Below, one piece after another: positions 7,723-14,657 of a DNA stretch of 14,872 nucleotides. Where the stretch lies: the NCBI GenBank assembly GCA_964547105.1, contig CAZJLO010000048.1, positions 1 through 14,872 on the forward strand, given 5' to 3'. This DNA is from RXOA01 sp964547105. Its GTDB lineage: Bacteria > Bipolaricaulota > Bipolaricaulia > UBA7950 > UBA9294. The notes below the pieces were generated by a model. That model saw only the letters and a list, made by a program, of their open reading frames with translations. It searched no databases and was not told the origin of the DNA. A program made the position numbers and the translations under genes. Position 1 is the stretch's first letter, and each line of letters opens with the position of its first letter.

Positions 7723-8565
7723 ATGGAAACCAAGGACATCGTTCTGAAGAACCCGCTGTTCGCCGATCTGGAGAAGATCGGTCACAAACCCGAGGAAGAT
7801 ATCTACGTCTGGTCGATGGGATTGGGACTCCACAACTCCCATCTCCAGGACGCACTTCTCAAGAACGTCACCGACTCCGCAATGCGGAGAAACATCTGCA
7901 GTGATCTGTGGAAGCACTTCTACAGCATGAACCTGGAACGCATTAACCGCGTCATCGGTGTTACCGCCGATCCGAATATCGGTTCGATCAACGCAGTCCT
8001 CGACAAACTGATGACCGACCAGGAGCATCCGGCAATCTTTGGCGCAGGTGACTACGTCGAGGAATCCATCCTCAACTGGGTGAAGGCTTTTGCCGTCTAC
8101 GACTGGTGTGCTTGGACCTACCTCGAGAAGTGGCTTGGCGCCAAGGAAGCCCTGCACATCTACATGGGGTTGTGGGAGGAGTTCTCGCTCGGCGAGCTCG
8201 ATCATTGGAAAGAGGTCGTCGGGATCACCGATGACGCCAACGTCACGATGGACCAGCTTGGCGAACTCTCCCGCGTCTACTGGGAGTCGATCGGCTGCCC
8301 ATACAAGGTGACCAAGCACACTGAGACCGTTCATGAAGCCGAACTCGAAGACTGCCCGTATTGGCAGAACATGAAGCAGCTGTTCGGGGAGGACAAGGCC
8401 CGGTCAATGACCCTGAAAACCGAGGCTCATGTGTCGGTCAACTACTACGATGCGGTTCTCAAGGCGCTGGGCGTGTTCGACAAGTTCTCGTTCACGATGG
8501 ACCGGTTCCTCTGCTGTGGCGACGGCTGCTGCCGCGTCCGATTCGAACAGCGGAAACCACTGTAA
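7723..8565 (+). CDS. Cys-rich protein resembling the ATC hydrolase (L-2-amino-thiazoline-4-carboxylate hydrolase) family
   Basis: This is a 280-aa soluble protein of uncertain function. The C-terminal half (about 140-275) resembles the ATC-hydrolase-like family. It has a helix with HIYMGLWEEF, the motif GCPYKV, then EDCPYWQNM (C211), a long helix around VNYYDAVLKALGVFDKF and an ending with CCGDGCCRVRFEQ (cysteines 264, 265, 269 and 270). The same plan is seen in the protein at 10718, which supports a shared domain. The N-terminal 130 residues are helical-looking and unrecognised. The cysteine clusters could bind metal or do thiol chemistry. The characterised namesake opens a thiazoline ring to N-carbamoyl-cysteine, but nothing here shows that this substrate is used. 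ATG 7723 follows AAAGGAG at 7711-7717. Confidence 0.6.
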   Translation: METKDIVLKNPLFADLEKIGHKPEEDIYVWSMGLGLHNSHLQDALLKNVTDSAMRRNICSDLWKHFYSMNLERINRVIGVTADPNIGSINAVLDKLMTDQEHPAIFGAGDYVEESILNWVKAFAVYDWCAWTYLEKWLGAKEALHIYMGLWEEFSLGELDHWKEVVGITDDANVTMDQLGELSRVYWESIGCPYKVTKHTETVHEAELEDCPYWQNMKQLFGEDKARSMTLKTEAHVSVNYYDAVLKALGVFDKFSFTMDRFLCCGDGCCRVRFEQRKPL

Positions 8566-8583
8566 TCCGAAGGAGATCCACTC

Positions 8584-8964
8584 ATGCGTACACCATTGGA
8601 GACAGCCACGCTGTGGATGGATGCGATGAACGCTCATGACCTCTACGCCATGGCATCCCTCTACGCACCCGACGTTGTCGGGCTGGAAGTCGCTGATCCC
8701 CCGGAGCACGACAAGGAAGGGTTGACCGCCGCCTACGACGAGCTCTTTTCCGCCTACCCCGACTGTCGAGCCGAGACGCTCAACGCCTTCGGTGGCGCGG
8801 ATCAAGCAGTGATCGAGATCCGCTGGATCGGAACCCATACCGGACCGTTCCGCGGGGAGGCCCCGACCCAGGCTGTCTCGGACGTCCGGATCGCCTACAT
8901 CTTCCGCGTCGACGGCGACAAGATCGTTCGGATCACGGAGTACTACGACACCGCGCAGGTATAA
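8584..8964 (+). CDS. SnoaL-like / NTF2-fold protein, fourth member
   Basis: This is a 126-aa SnoaL-like protein, the fourth in the window and the smallest. It shows the family plan: a first helix with ATLWMDAMNAHDLYAMASLYAPDVV, the segment YDELFSAYPDC (equivalent to the FPD motif), the central strand AVIEIRWIGTHTGPFRG typical of ester-cyclase-like members, and a final strand IVRITEYYDTAQV. It is closer in layout to the middle copy at 3676 than to the pair at 3200 and 4120. The ATG at 8584 has AAGGAGA at 8570-8576. It is soluble, with unknown function, and sits between the Cys-rich protein and alanine racemase in the same run of genes. Confidence 0.83.
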   Translation: MRTPLETATLWMDAMNAHDLYAMASLYAPDVVGLEVADPPEHDKEGLTAAYDELFSAYPDCRAETLNAFGGADQAVIEIRWIGTHTGPFRGEAPTQAVSDVRIAYIFRVDGDKIVRITEYYDTAQV

Positions 8965-8994
8965 CGGGAAGAGGACGAGGATCGAGGATACGGG

Positions 8995-10149
8995 ATGCCA
9001 CAGATCAGCTTGACCGCCGAAGCATTCGACGTTCGCCGACCGACGCATGCCGTGGTTGATCTGTCGGCGATCGCATCCAATGTCGCGGGAATCCGCGACC
9101 GGATTGGTCCGGACCGCCATCTTATGGCTGTTGTGAAAGCGGATGCCTATGGCCATGGATCGATCCGTGTCGCCAAGACCGCCCTCGAGCACGGAGCCGA
9201 CTGCTTGGGAGTCGCCATCCCCGAGGAAGGATACGCGTTGCGTCGGGCCGGCATCGACGCCCCGATTCTCGTGTTTGGCTTTATCCAGCCGCAAGAAGCA
9301 AGCAAGGTTGTCGTGGCACGGCTTGATCAGAGTGTTGGCTCGCTGGATCTCCTGGATGCGCTCGATCGGGCCGGGAAAACCGCGGGGCACGCTGTCCGCG
9401 TCCACCTAAAGATCGATACGGGGATGGGAAGGCTTGGTGTGTCACCGGATCAAGCGCTCGGTCTGGCACAAGAGATCGAGAAGCGACGCAACCTAGAACT
9501 TGCCGGGGTTTTCAGCCACTTCTGCACCGCTGATTGCGCCGACAAGTCGTATACCCAAACCCAGATAGAGCGGTTCGAATCCGCGCTGCGGGAACTGGAA
9601 GCCGGTGGAATCGATCCTGGCATTCGCCATATCGCCAACAGCGCCGGGGTCTTGGCTCATCCCGATTCCTACTACGACATGGTGCGACCCGGCATCATGA
9701 TCTATGGACTTTATCCGTCCAAGGATGTCGAGCAATCGATTCACCTGCAACCGGCGATGCACTTGATGACACGGATTTCCGCGTTGAAGATTGCTCCCGC
9801 CGGAACCTCGATCAGCTATGGAAGAACCTATATCACTCGGGGCAAGCAAACCCGGATCGCAACCCTTCCCGTGGGCTACGCCGACGGCTTCTCGCGTCTT
9901 CTTTCCAACAACGCCGACGTCACGATACGAGGGCAGCGCGCCCCAATCGTCGGAACGGTGTGCATGGATATGTGCATGGCCGACGTGTCGAAGATCGACA
10001 TCGCTCGAGTCGGCGACGAAGTCATCTTGTTCGGTGACGGGCCTAGTGCGGACGAAGTCGCCCGTCGCAGCGGGACGATCAACTACGAGGTGACCTGCAG
10101 AGTCAGCGGGCGCGTCCCGCGCATCTACAGAGACTGTCAATCATCGTGA
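8995..10149 (+). CDS. alr: Alanine racemase (PLP-dependent)
   Basis: This is a fold-type-III PLP enzyme interconverting L- and D-alanine, 384 aa, typical of Alr. The PLP lysine is K48 in AVVKADAYGHG. The opposite-face catalytic tyrosine is Y275 in SISYGRTY. LKIDTGMGRLG, the C-terminal-domain segment LPVGYADGFSR and the CMDM stretch (323-326) are all in place. This argues against the separate ornithine-racemase-type family, which is shorter and lacks the beta-domain with the catalytic tyrosine. Besides supplying D-alanine to the cell wall, its location downstream of ortAB suggests a catabolic role: AKP thiolase releases D-alanine, which Alr would convert to L-alanine for transamination or deamination. 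ATG 8995 follows GAGG at 8984-8987. Confidence 0.93.
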   Translation: MPQISLTAEAFDVRRPTHAVVDLSAIASNVAGIRDRIGPDRHLMAVVKADAYGHGSIRVAKTALEHGADCLGVAIPEEGYALRRAGIDAPILVFGFIQPQEASKVVVARLDQSVGSLDLLDALDRAGKTAGHAVRVHLKIDTGMGRLGVSPDQALGLAQEIEKRRNLELAGVFSHFCTADCADKSYTQTQIERFESALRELEAGGIDPGIRHIANSAGVLAHPDSYYDMVRPGIMIYGLYPSKDVEQSIHLQPAMHLMTRISALKIAPAGTSISYGRTYITRGKQTRIATLPVGYADGFSRLLSNNADVTIRGQRAPIVGTVCMDMCMADVSKIDIARVGDEVILFGDGPSADEVARRSGTINYEVTCRVSGRVPRIYRDCQSS

Positions 10150-10154
10150 GGTGA
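10148..10154 (+). promoter_or_regulatory. Ribosome binding site fixing the flavodoxin-like start
   Basis: GAGGTGA overlaps the alr stop region and lies 5 bp before ATG 10160. The in-frame GTG at 10151 falls within this site, so ATG 10160 is taken as the start. Confidence 0.7.
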
Positions 10155-10159
10155 AACCC

Positions 10160-10636
10160 ATGGCAAGCATTCTTCTGATCTATCAATCCGGTACCGGAAA
10201 TACAAAAGCGATGGCCGAGGCCGTTGCGAAAGGAGTACGAAGCGTTGGAGTCGCGGTCGATCTGAAGCCGCTGGCGCAAGCCAGTGTTGACGATTTGCCG
10301 GACTACGACGGCATCATCATCGGAACGCCCACGTACTTTGCATCGATGACCGCCGAAGTGAAGCGGTTCATCGATGACAGCATCAAGTACTACAAGAAAC
10401 TACAGGGAAAGGTCGGTGCGGCATTCGCTTCTTCGGGAGATCTCGGGGGGGGCGCTGAAACAGCCGTTATGGATATCCTGCGAGCCTTCTTGGTGCACGG
10501 AATGATCGTTCCGGGATTCGAAACGGGCGGCCACTACGGCCCTGTGTCAGTCGGCGCACCGGACGAAGATCGCAAGGAAGTCTGCGAACGAATGGGCGCG
10601 CAAGTCGCCAAGCTGGTTGTCCGGCTAAGCGACTAG
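10160..10636 (+). CDS. WrbA/flavodoxin-like FMN protein
   Basis: This is a 158-aa flavodoxin-fold protein, a likely FMN-binding electron carrier or NAD(P)H:quinone-oxidoreductase-like enzyme. The FMN phosphate loop SGTGNTKAMAEAV starts at about residue 10, right after the first strand ASILLIYQ. IIIGTPTYFASMTAEVKRFID is the second FMN-contacting loop as in WrbA-like proteins, and FASSGDLGGGAETAVMDIL forms the third. It is shorter than WrbA proper (about 200 aa), so flavodoxin or a generic NADPH-dependent FMN reductase are both possible. There is no redox partner next to it, but the Cys-rich protein begins 81 bp downstream. It starts 10 bp after the alr stop and is surely in the same transcript. 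Confidence 0.82.
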   Translation: MASILLIYQSGTGNTKAMAEAVAKGVRSVGVAVDLKPLAQASVDDLPDYDGIIIGTPTYFASMTAEVKRFIDDSIKYYKKLQGKVGAAFASSGDLGGGAETAVMDILRAFLVHGMIVPGFETGGHYGPVSVGAPDEDRKEVCERMGAQVAKLVVRLSD

Positions 10637-10717
10637 GCGATCCACAACGCAAACAAGGAAACCGCAACACACAACATCAAGGATTCGTGCGGCGAGACCG
10701 CCGAAGGAGGACATCAG

Positions 10718-11326
10718 ATGGGCTGCAACAAATGTGCAAAGGACATGCGGCACAACAGCTTCGTGGAAAACGTCAGGGATCTGATGACGATTCATCCCGA
10801 ACTCACTTGGGAACAGATGTACAACGACGCCATGGTACTGTGGACGCGCCACGACTATGCCGCGTTCAAGACGATGGACGACGAACTCGGGACCGAGAAG
10901 GCCGTGGAGCTCTATGCGAAGCTTTGGGCTCTTCGAACGCGCCTGGAATGGGATGACCTTCTCGCGATGATCGACAAGAAACCCGGAGACAAGCTGACGA
11001 TTCATGAGCTTGCGGTCGCCATGGTCAAGAGCTTCGCTCTGTACGGGAATCCGGTAGAGATCATCGAGGAGACGGACGAAGTCGTGACGCTTCGCTGCTA
11101 CGACTGCCCGTATACGACCCAGGTCATCTGGAAGACGCTCAGCGAGAAGGAAGCCGAGATCGTCAACCAGAAGATCCAAGTCGACTGCAACTACGCGATC
11201 TTCGAAGAAATGCTGAAACTCTCAGGGTTGTTCGATCAGTGGGTGTTCAACTTCCCATCCCAGCTTTGCCTGACCAACAGGTACTGCGAGTTCAACTTCA
11301 CCAAGATCGCCCGACCGCTCCAGTAG
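10718..11326 (+). CDS. Second Cys-rich ATC-hydrolase-like protein
   Basis: This 202-aa protein shares its plan with the C-terminal half of the protein at 7723. In order it has a helix with VELYAKLWALR, a threonine-led helix TIHELAVAMVKSFALYG, a variable strand ending in CYDCPYTTQV (C127, C130), a helix with CNYAIFEEMLKLSGLFDQW and a terminal CLTNRYCEFNF (C184, C190). It also has an N-terminal CNKC pair (C3, C6). Seven cysteines in 202 residues suggest metal binding or redox activity. The ATC-hydrolase-like family is the best match by eye; the activity is unproven. ATG 10718 has AAGGAGG at 10704-10710. The 81 bp upstream hold no other visible signal. A perfect inverted repeat lies downstream, so it is probably the last gene of the run. 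Confidence 0.6.
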   Translation: MGCNKCAKDMRHNSFVENVRDLMTIHPELTWEQMYNDAMVLWTRHDYAAFKTMDDELGTEKAVELYAKLWALRTRLEWDDLLAMIDKKPGDKLTIHELAVAMVKSFALYGNPVEIIEETDEVVTLRCYDCPYTTQVIWKTLSEKEAEIVNQKIQVDCNYAIFEEMLKLSGLFDQWVFNFPSQLCLTNRYCEFNFTKIARPLQ

Positions 11327-11357
11327 GAAGTCTCCGAGCAAGACTACAGCAACCAAC

Positions 11358-11397
11358 GCCCGGGACAACAGCAGAACAGCACGCGGTTGTCCCGGGC
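11358..11397 (+). terminator. Perfect 12-bp inverted repeat, possible transcription terminator
   Basis: The arms GCCCGGGACAAC (11358-11369) and GTTGTCCCGGGC (11386-11397) are exact reverse complements separated by 16 bases. The hairpin lies 31 bp after the stop of the Cys-rich gene and 55 bp before the ligase gene. The GC-rich base of the stem fits a terminator, but only TTC follows where a T-run would be expected. It may therefore need a factor, or be an mRNA-stabilising hairpin or a protein-binding site. This 126-bp gap (11327-11452) is the longest non-coding stretch in the window. No convincing -10/-35 promoter was found in its remainder. Confidence 0.6.
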
Positions 11398-11452
11398 TTC
11401 CTGCTAGGCACAGGAATCAGGAATAGGGATCGAAACAAGAAGGGGGAATCCG

Positions 11453-13384
11453 ATGTCGCGAAGCTACGAAGAGATTCACCGGCGCTCGATCGAGGATCGA
11501 GAGAGGTTCTGGGCCGACCAAGCTGATCGGCTCCATTGGTTTAAGCATTGGGACACCGTTCTCGACGACTCGGACGCCCCATTCTTCCGCTGGTTTCGTG
11601 GCGGCAAGACCAACCTCTGTTACAACGCTGTCGATCGCCATGTGGAAGCAGGACGCGGCGGTCACCCGGCGATCATCTGGGAAAGCGTCGAAGCGGGAGC
11701 CAGTCGCACACTGACGTTTCGCGATCTGCAGACGGACATCTGCCGATTCGCCGCCGTGCTACGTCGAAACGGTGTAAACAAGGGAGACCGCGTTCTCATC
11801 TACATGCCGATGGTCCCGGAAGCGCTCGTCGCCGTGCTCGCCTGCGCTCGGCTGGGCGCTGTTCACTCCGTGGTATTTGCCGGTTTCTCGTTTGAAGCGC
11901 TCGCCGATCGGATCGATGACTGCAAACCGAAACTTGTTGTCTGTGCCGACGGAAGCACCCGCAAGGGCAAGGTCATCCATCTGAAGCAGATCGTCGACCG
12001 CGCCTTGGACCACGCCGAGACAAGCGTCCCTACGGTGGTTGTCTTCGATCGAGGCATCGATCCTTGGCTGCCCGTCCCCGGACGAGATGTCTCGTGGGAA
12101 GAGGAGATCGCCGCGGTGGGAGCTGCCGTCGTTGAACCGGTGGCGCTCGATGCCACCGATCCAAGCTACATCCTGTACACATCCGGCACGACCGGCAAAC
12201 CCAAGGGCGTCGTTCGCGACACCGGCGGGTACATGGTCGCCCTCCATGCCTCGATGGACCAGATCTATGGCTGCACGAAAGATGATGTGTTCTGGTCGAC
12301 ATCGGACATTGGCTGGGTGGTCGGCCACAGCTACATCATCTACGGCCCGCTCCTGTACGGGATTCCCACTGTCATCTTCGAAGGCACGCCCGACAACCCC
12401 AATCCCGGTATCTGGTGGGAGATCATCGCCAAACACCGCATCAGCGTCGTCTTCTCGGCTCCCACGGGAATGCGGATGCTTCGGAAGTTCCCCACGGAAT
12501 GGATCGCAAAGCACGACCTCTCCTCGTTGCGGCATGTCTTTCTCGCCGGGGAACCCCTGGACGAGCCGACGTATAAGTGGGTCAAGGAGACGCTCGACGT
12601 TCCGGTGGTCGACCACTACTGGCAGACCGAGAGCGGCTGGCCGATGATCACCAACCACATGGGAATCGACCCCCTCGACTTCAAGCCGGGATCCCCGACT
12701 CGCGAAGCGATGGGTTGGCATCTCGACGTCGTCGACGATGCCGGGGATCCGGTCTCCGCTGGAGAACGCGGCTATCTGGTCGGCCATGCCCCGCTTCCTC
12801 CGGGGACGCTGCAAACGATCTGGGGAGATGACGAGCGCTACCTCGACAGCTACTGGCGGATGTTCGAACGACAGGGAAAGTCCCTGTACTTCTCCGGCGA
12901 CTACGCCATCAAGGACAGAGATGGATACTTCTGGCTTCTCGGCCGCGCCGACGAGGTCATCAACGTCGCCGGCCATCGCATGGGAACCCGCGAGGTCGAA
13001 GAAGTGATCTCCAGTCATCCCGACGTTGCCGAAGCATCGGCGATCGGAATCGACGACGAGATCAAGGGACAAGCGATCGCGGCGTTCGTCGTGCTCAAGA
13101 AGGGTGTCGCTCCATCCGAGCCGCTCCACAAAGAGATCATCTCCCTGATTCGAGATCGGATCGGGCCGATCGCCACGCCGAAGATCCTGAACATCGTCGA
13201 CAAGCTCCCGAAGACTCGCTCCGGGAAGACGATGCGCCGTGTGCTTCGCGCTCTCTGTGAACAGAAGGAGATGGGCGACCTGTCGACGATCGAGGATGGG
13301 GCAAGCGTGGATGAGGTCCGCAAAGTCCTTGAGGAAATGCGCGCCAAGCTCCATCTGCCCTCCGACAAGGGCGGTACCTCATGA
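11453..13384 (+). CDS. prpE: Propionyl-CoA synthetase-type acyl-CoA ligase (AMP-forming)
   Basis: This is an AMP-forming short-chain acyl-CoA synthetase, 643 aa, that makes acyl-AMP and then acyl-CoA. The ATP loop YTSGTTGKPKGVVRDTGGY (242-260) has the RD-GGY ending typical of PrpE rather than acetyl-CoA synthetase. SDIGWVVGHSYIIYGPL follows. YWQTESGWPM (389-398) is the A5-like motif in its PrpE form, where Acs has WWQTETGG. FSGDYAIKDRDGYFWLLGRADEVINVAGHRMG is the hinge region, and K592 in RSGKTMRR is the catalytic lysine, the usual acetylation target in this family. Propionate is the best guess, but other short or branched acids are possible. ATG 11453 follows AGGGGG at 11441-11446. It overlaps the next gene by 4 bp (ATGA), so ligase and transporter are coupled. 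Confidence 0.87.
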   Translation: MSRSYEEIHRRSIEDRERFWADQADRLHWFKHWDTVLDDSDAPFFRWFRGGKTNLCYNAVDRHVEAGRGGHPAIIWESVEAGASRTLTFRDLQTDICRFAAVLRRNGVNKGDRVLIYMPMVPEALVAVLACARLGAVHSVVFAGFSFEALADRIDDCKPKLVVCADGSTRKGKVIHLKQIVDRALDHAETSVPTVVVFDRGIDPWLPVPGRDVSWEEEIAAVGAAVVEPVALDATDPSYILYTSGTTGKPKGVVRDTGGYMVALHASMDQIYGCTKDDVFWSTSDIGWVVGHSYIIYGPLLYGIPTVIFEGTPDNPNPGIWWEIIAKHRISVVFSAPTGMRMLRKFPTEWIAKHDLSSLRHVFLAGEPLDEPTYKWVKETLDVPVVDHYWQTESGWPMITNHMGIDPLDFKPGSPTREAMGWHLDVVDDAGDPVSAGERGYLVGHAPLPPGTLQTIWGDDERYLDSYWRMFERQGKSLYFSGDYAIKDRDGYFWLLGRADEVINVAGHRMGTREVEEVISSHPDVAEASAIGIDDEIKGQAIAAFVVLKKGVAPSEPLHKEIISLIRDRIGPIATPKILNIVDKLPKTRSGKTMRRVLRALCEQKEMGDLSTIEDGASVDEVRKVLEEMRAKLHLPSDKGGTS

Positions 13385-14652
13385 TCCGCCGATCCAATCT
13401 TGATACCACACGTGCGGCCGCTTCGGAAACAGGTCGTCTGTTCGGCATGGATGCGATCCACGGGCGCTGGCTGTTTGTGCTCCTTGGATTGCTGATCAAT
13501 GTGTGCCTCGGAGCGGTGTACGCGTTCAGCGTGTTCAAGCGGCCGTTGATCGACACCTGGGGAATCAGCACGACCGCAAGCGGGTTCCCGTTCATGGTCT
13601 TCCTCGCAATGTTCGCCGTGTTCATGGCCGTTGCCGGACCGATGATCGGCAAGTGGGGACCAAGGAAAACCAGCGTTCTCGGAGCAGCCGTGGTCGGCGT
13701 TGGATGGCTGCTGTCCGGGATCTCTCCCAACATCTGGGTGCTCACCGTGTTCTACGGGGGGATCGCCGGAGCCGGCGTCGGAATCCTCTATGGTTGTCCG
13801 ATCGCCACCGTGGCCAAGTGGTTTCCCGATCGCCGCGGTCTTGCCGTCGGGCTCACGGTGCTCGGATTCGGCGTCTCGGCGTTGGTCACCGCTCCGATCA
13901 TCACGCTGCTGATCGAGCGCGCCGGCGTTCTTCAGGCGTTCTCGATCCTCGGTGGCGTGTTCCTGGCGCTGCTGCTTCTGCTCGTGGTTCCTTTCCGTTT
14001 CCCGCATGAGGGTTGGAGGCCTGAGGGTTGGACGCCGTCCCCCCGCCAACAGAAAGCAACCGTTGAGGTCGATCGCGGAGCAATGGTCAGGACGCGTACG
14101 TTCTACGCTCTATGGTCGACGTTCACCATCGGATCGCTCGCCGGACTGATGGCGATCGGCTTCTCCAAGGACTTCGGAGTCGACGTCGCGCACCTGCAAG
14201 GCCCGCTGGCCACCACTGCCGTGTCGATCTTCGCCTTATTCAACGGCGCCGGACGGCCGCTGTTCGGCTGGTTGACCGACAACCGAAGCCCCCGCTTCGC
14301 CGCGGCAACATCGTTTGTGCTGATCCTGATCGCGTCTGTGCTGCTCTACCTGTGGGGCGAAGGAAACGTCGCCTTGTACTTCGTTGCGTTCAGCATGCTG
14401 TGGATGACGCTCGGCGGATGGATCGCCATCGCGCCGACCGCCACCGCGACCCTGTTCGGGCCCAAGCACTATGCGCGCAACTACGCCATCGTCTTCTCGG
14501 CCTATGGAATCGGCGCGATCCTTGGTTCGGTTCTGTCGGGAATGATCAAGGATGCCACGGGAAGCTACCTGCCCGTCTTTCTCCCGGTCATCGGATTGGC
14601 GGTGCTTGGCTTTGCGATCAGCGTGACATCGCTGAAGCCGCTGCAAAGCTAG
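13381..14652 (+). CDS. MFS transporter, OFA (oxalate/formate antiporter) family
   Basis: This is a 12-helix membrane transporter of the major facilitator superfamily, OFA branch, 423 aa. Characteristic segments are INVCLGAVYAFSVFKRPL in helix 1, GIAGAGVGILYGCPIATVAKWFPDRRGLAVGL (helix 4 and the following loop, residues about 128-158), and NGAGRPLFGWLTDN after helix 8. A hydrophilic loop between helices 6 and 7 (about 205-240) carries a small EGWRP/EGWTP repeat. OFA members carry oxalate/formate, lactate, pyruvate or other small carboxylates; which one is unknown, but coupling to the ligase points to a monocarboxylate. The start at 13381 gives an unusually long, polar N-terminus. An internal ATG at 13447 (MDAIHGRW) would match family length better, though it has no good ribosome binding site. 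Confidence 0.87.
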   Translation: MIRRSNLDTTRAAASETGRLFGMDAIHGRWLFVLLGLLINVCLGAVYAFSVFKRPLIDTWGISTTASGFPFMVFLAMFAVFMAVAGPMIGKWGPRKTSVLGAAVVGVGWLLSGISPNIWVLTVFYGGIAGAGVGILYGCPIATVAKWFPDRRGLAVGLTVLGFGVSALVTAPIITLLIERAGVLQAFSILGGVFLALLLLLVVPFRFPHEGWRPEGWTPSPRQQKATVEVDRGAMVRTRTFYALWSTFTIGSLAGLMAIGFSKDFGVDVAHLQGPLATTAVSIFALFNGAGRPLFGWLTDNRSPRFAAATSFVLILIASVLLYLWGEGNVALYFVAFSMLWMTLGGWIAIAPTATATLFGPKHYARNYAIVFSAYGIGAILGSVLSGMIKDATGSYLPVFLPVIGLAVLGFAISVTSLKPLQS

Positions 14653-14657
14653 TCACG

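Noticed and set aside
7225..8334. A 369-codon open frame on the - strand across the M28 and Cys-rich genes
   Set aside because: No family motif and no sensible start signal; it spans two well-supported + strand genes and their intergenic ribosome binding site.
8404..9405. A 333-codon open frame on the - strand across the fourth SnoaL-like gene and alr
   Set aside because: Antisense to clear genes, with no recognisable protein features.
8995..10149. Reading the racemase as ornithine racemase of the ornithine pathway
   Set aside because: Length, the SISYGRTY tyrosine and the C-terminal beta-domain segments fit true alanine racemase.
10637..10717. An A/C-rich 81-bp leader as a possible riboswitch
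   Set aside because: No convincing stem structure or known riboswitch core could be seen; only the ribosome binding site is supported.
11370..11405. AGCAG in the hairpin loop can pair with CTGCT just downstream, suggesting a pseudoknot
   Set aside because: Only 5 bp, and the 3-base connector would have to span a 12-bp stem, which is sterically unlikely.
11759..13354. A 531-codon open frame on the - strand opposite the ligase gene
   Set aside because: It is a shadow: the + strand encodes an intact acyl-CoA synthetase with all motifs, while the - strand translation shows no recognisable domain. Long antisense frames are common in GC-rich coding DNA.
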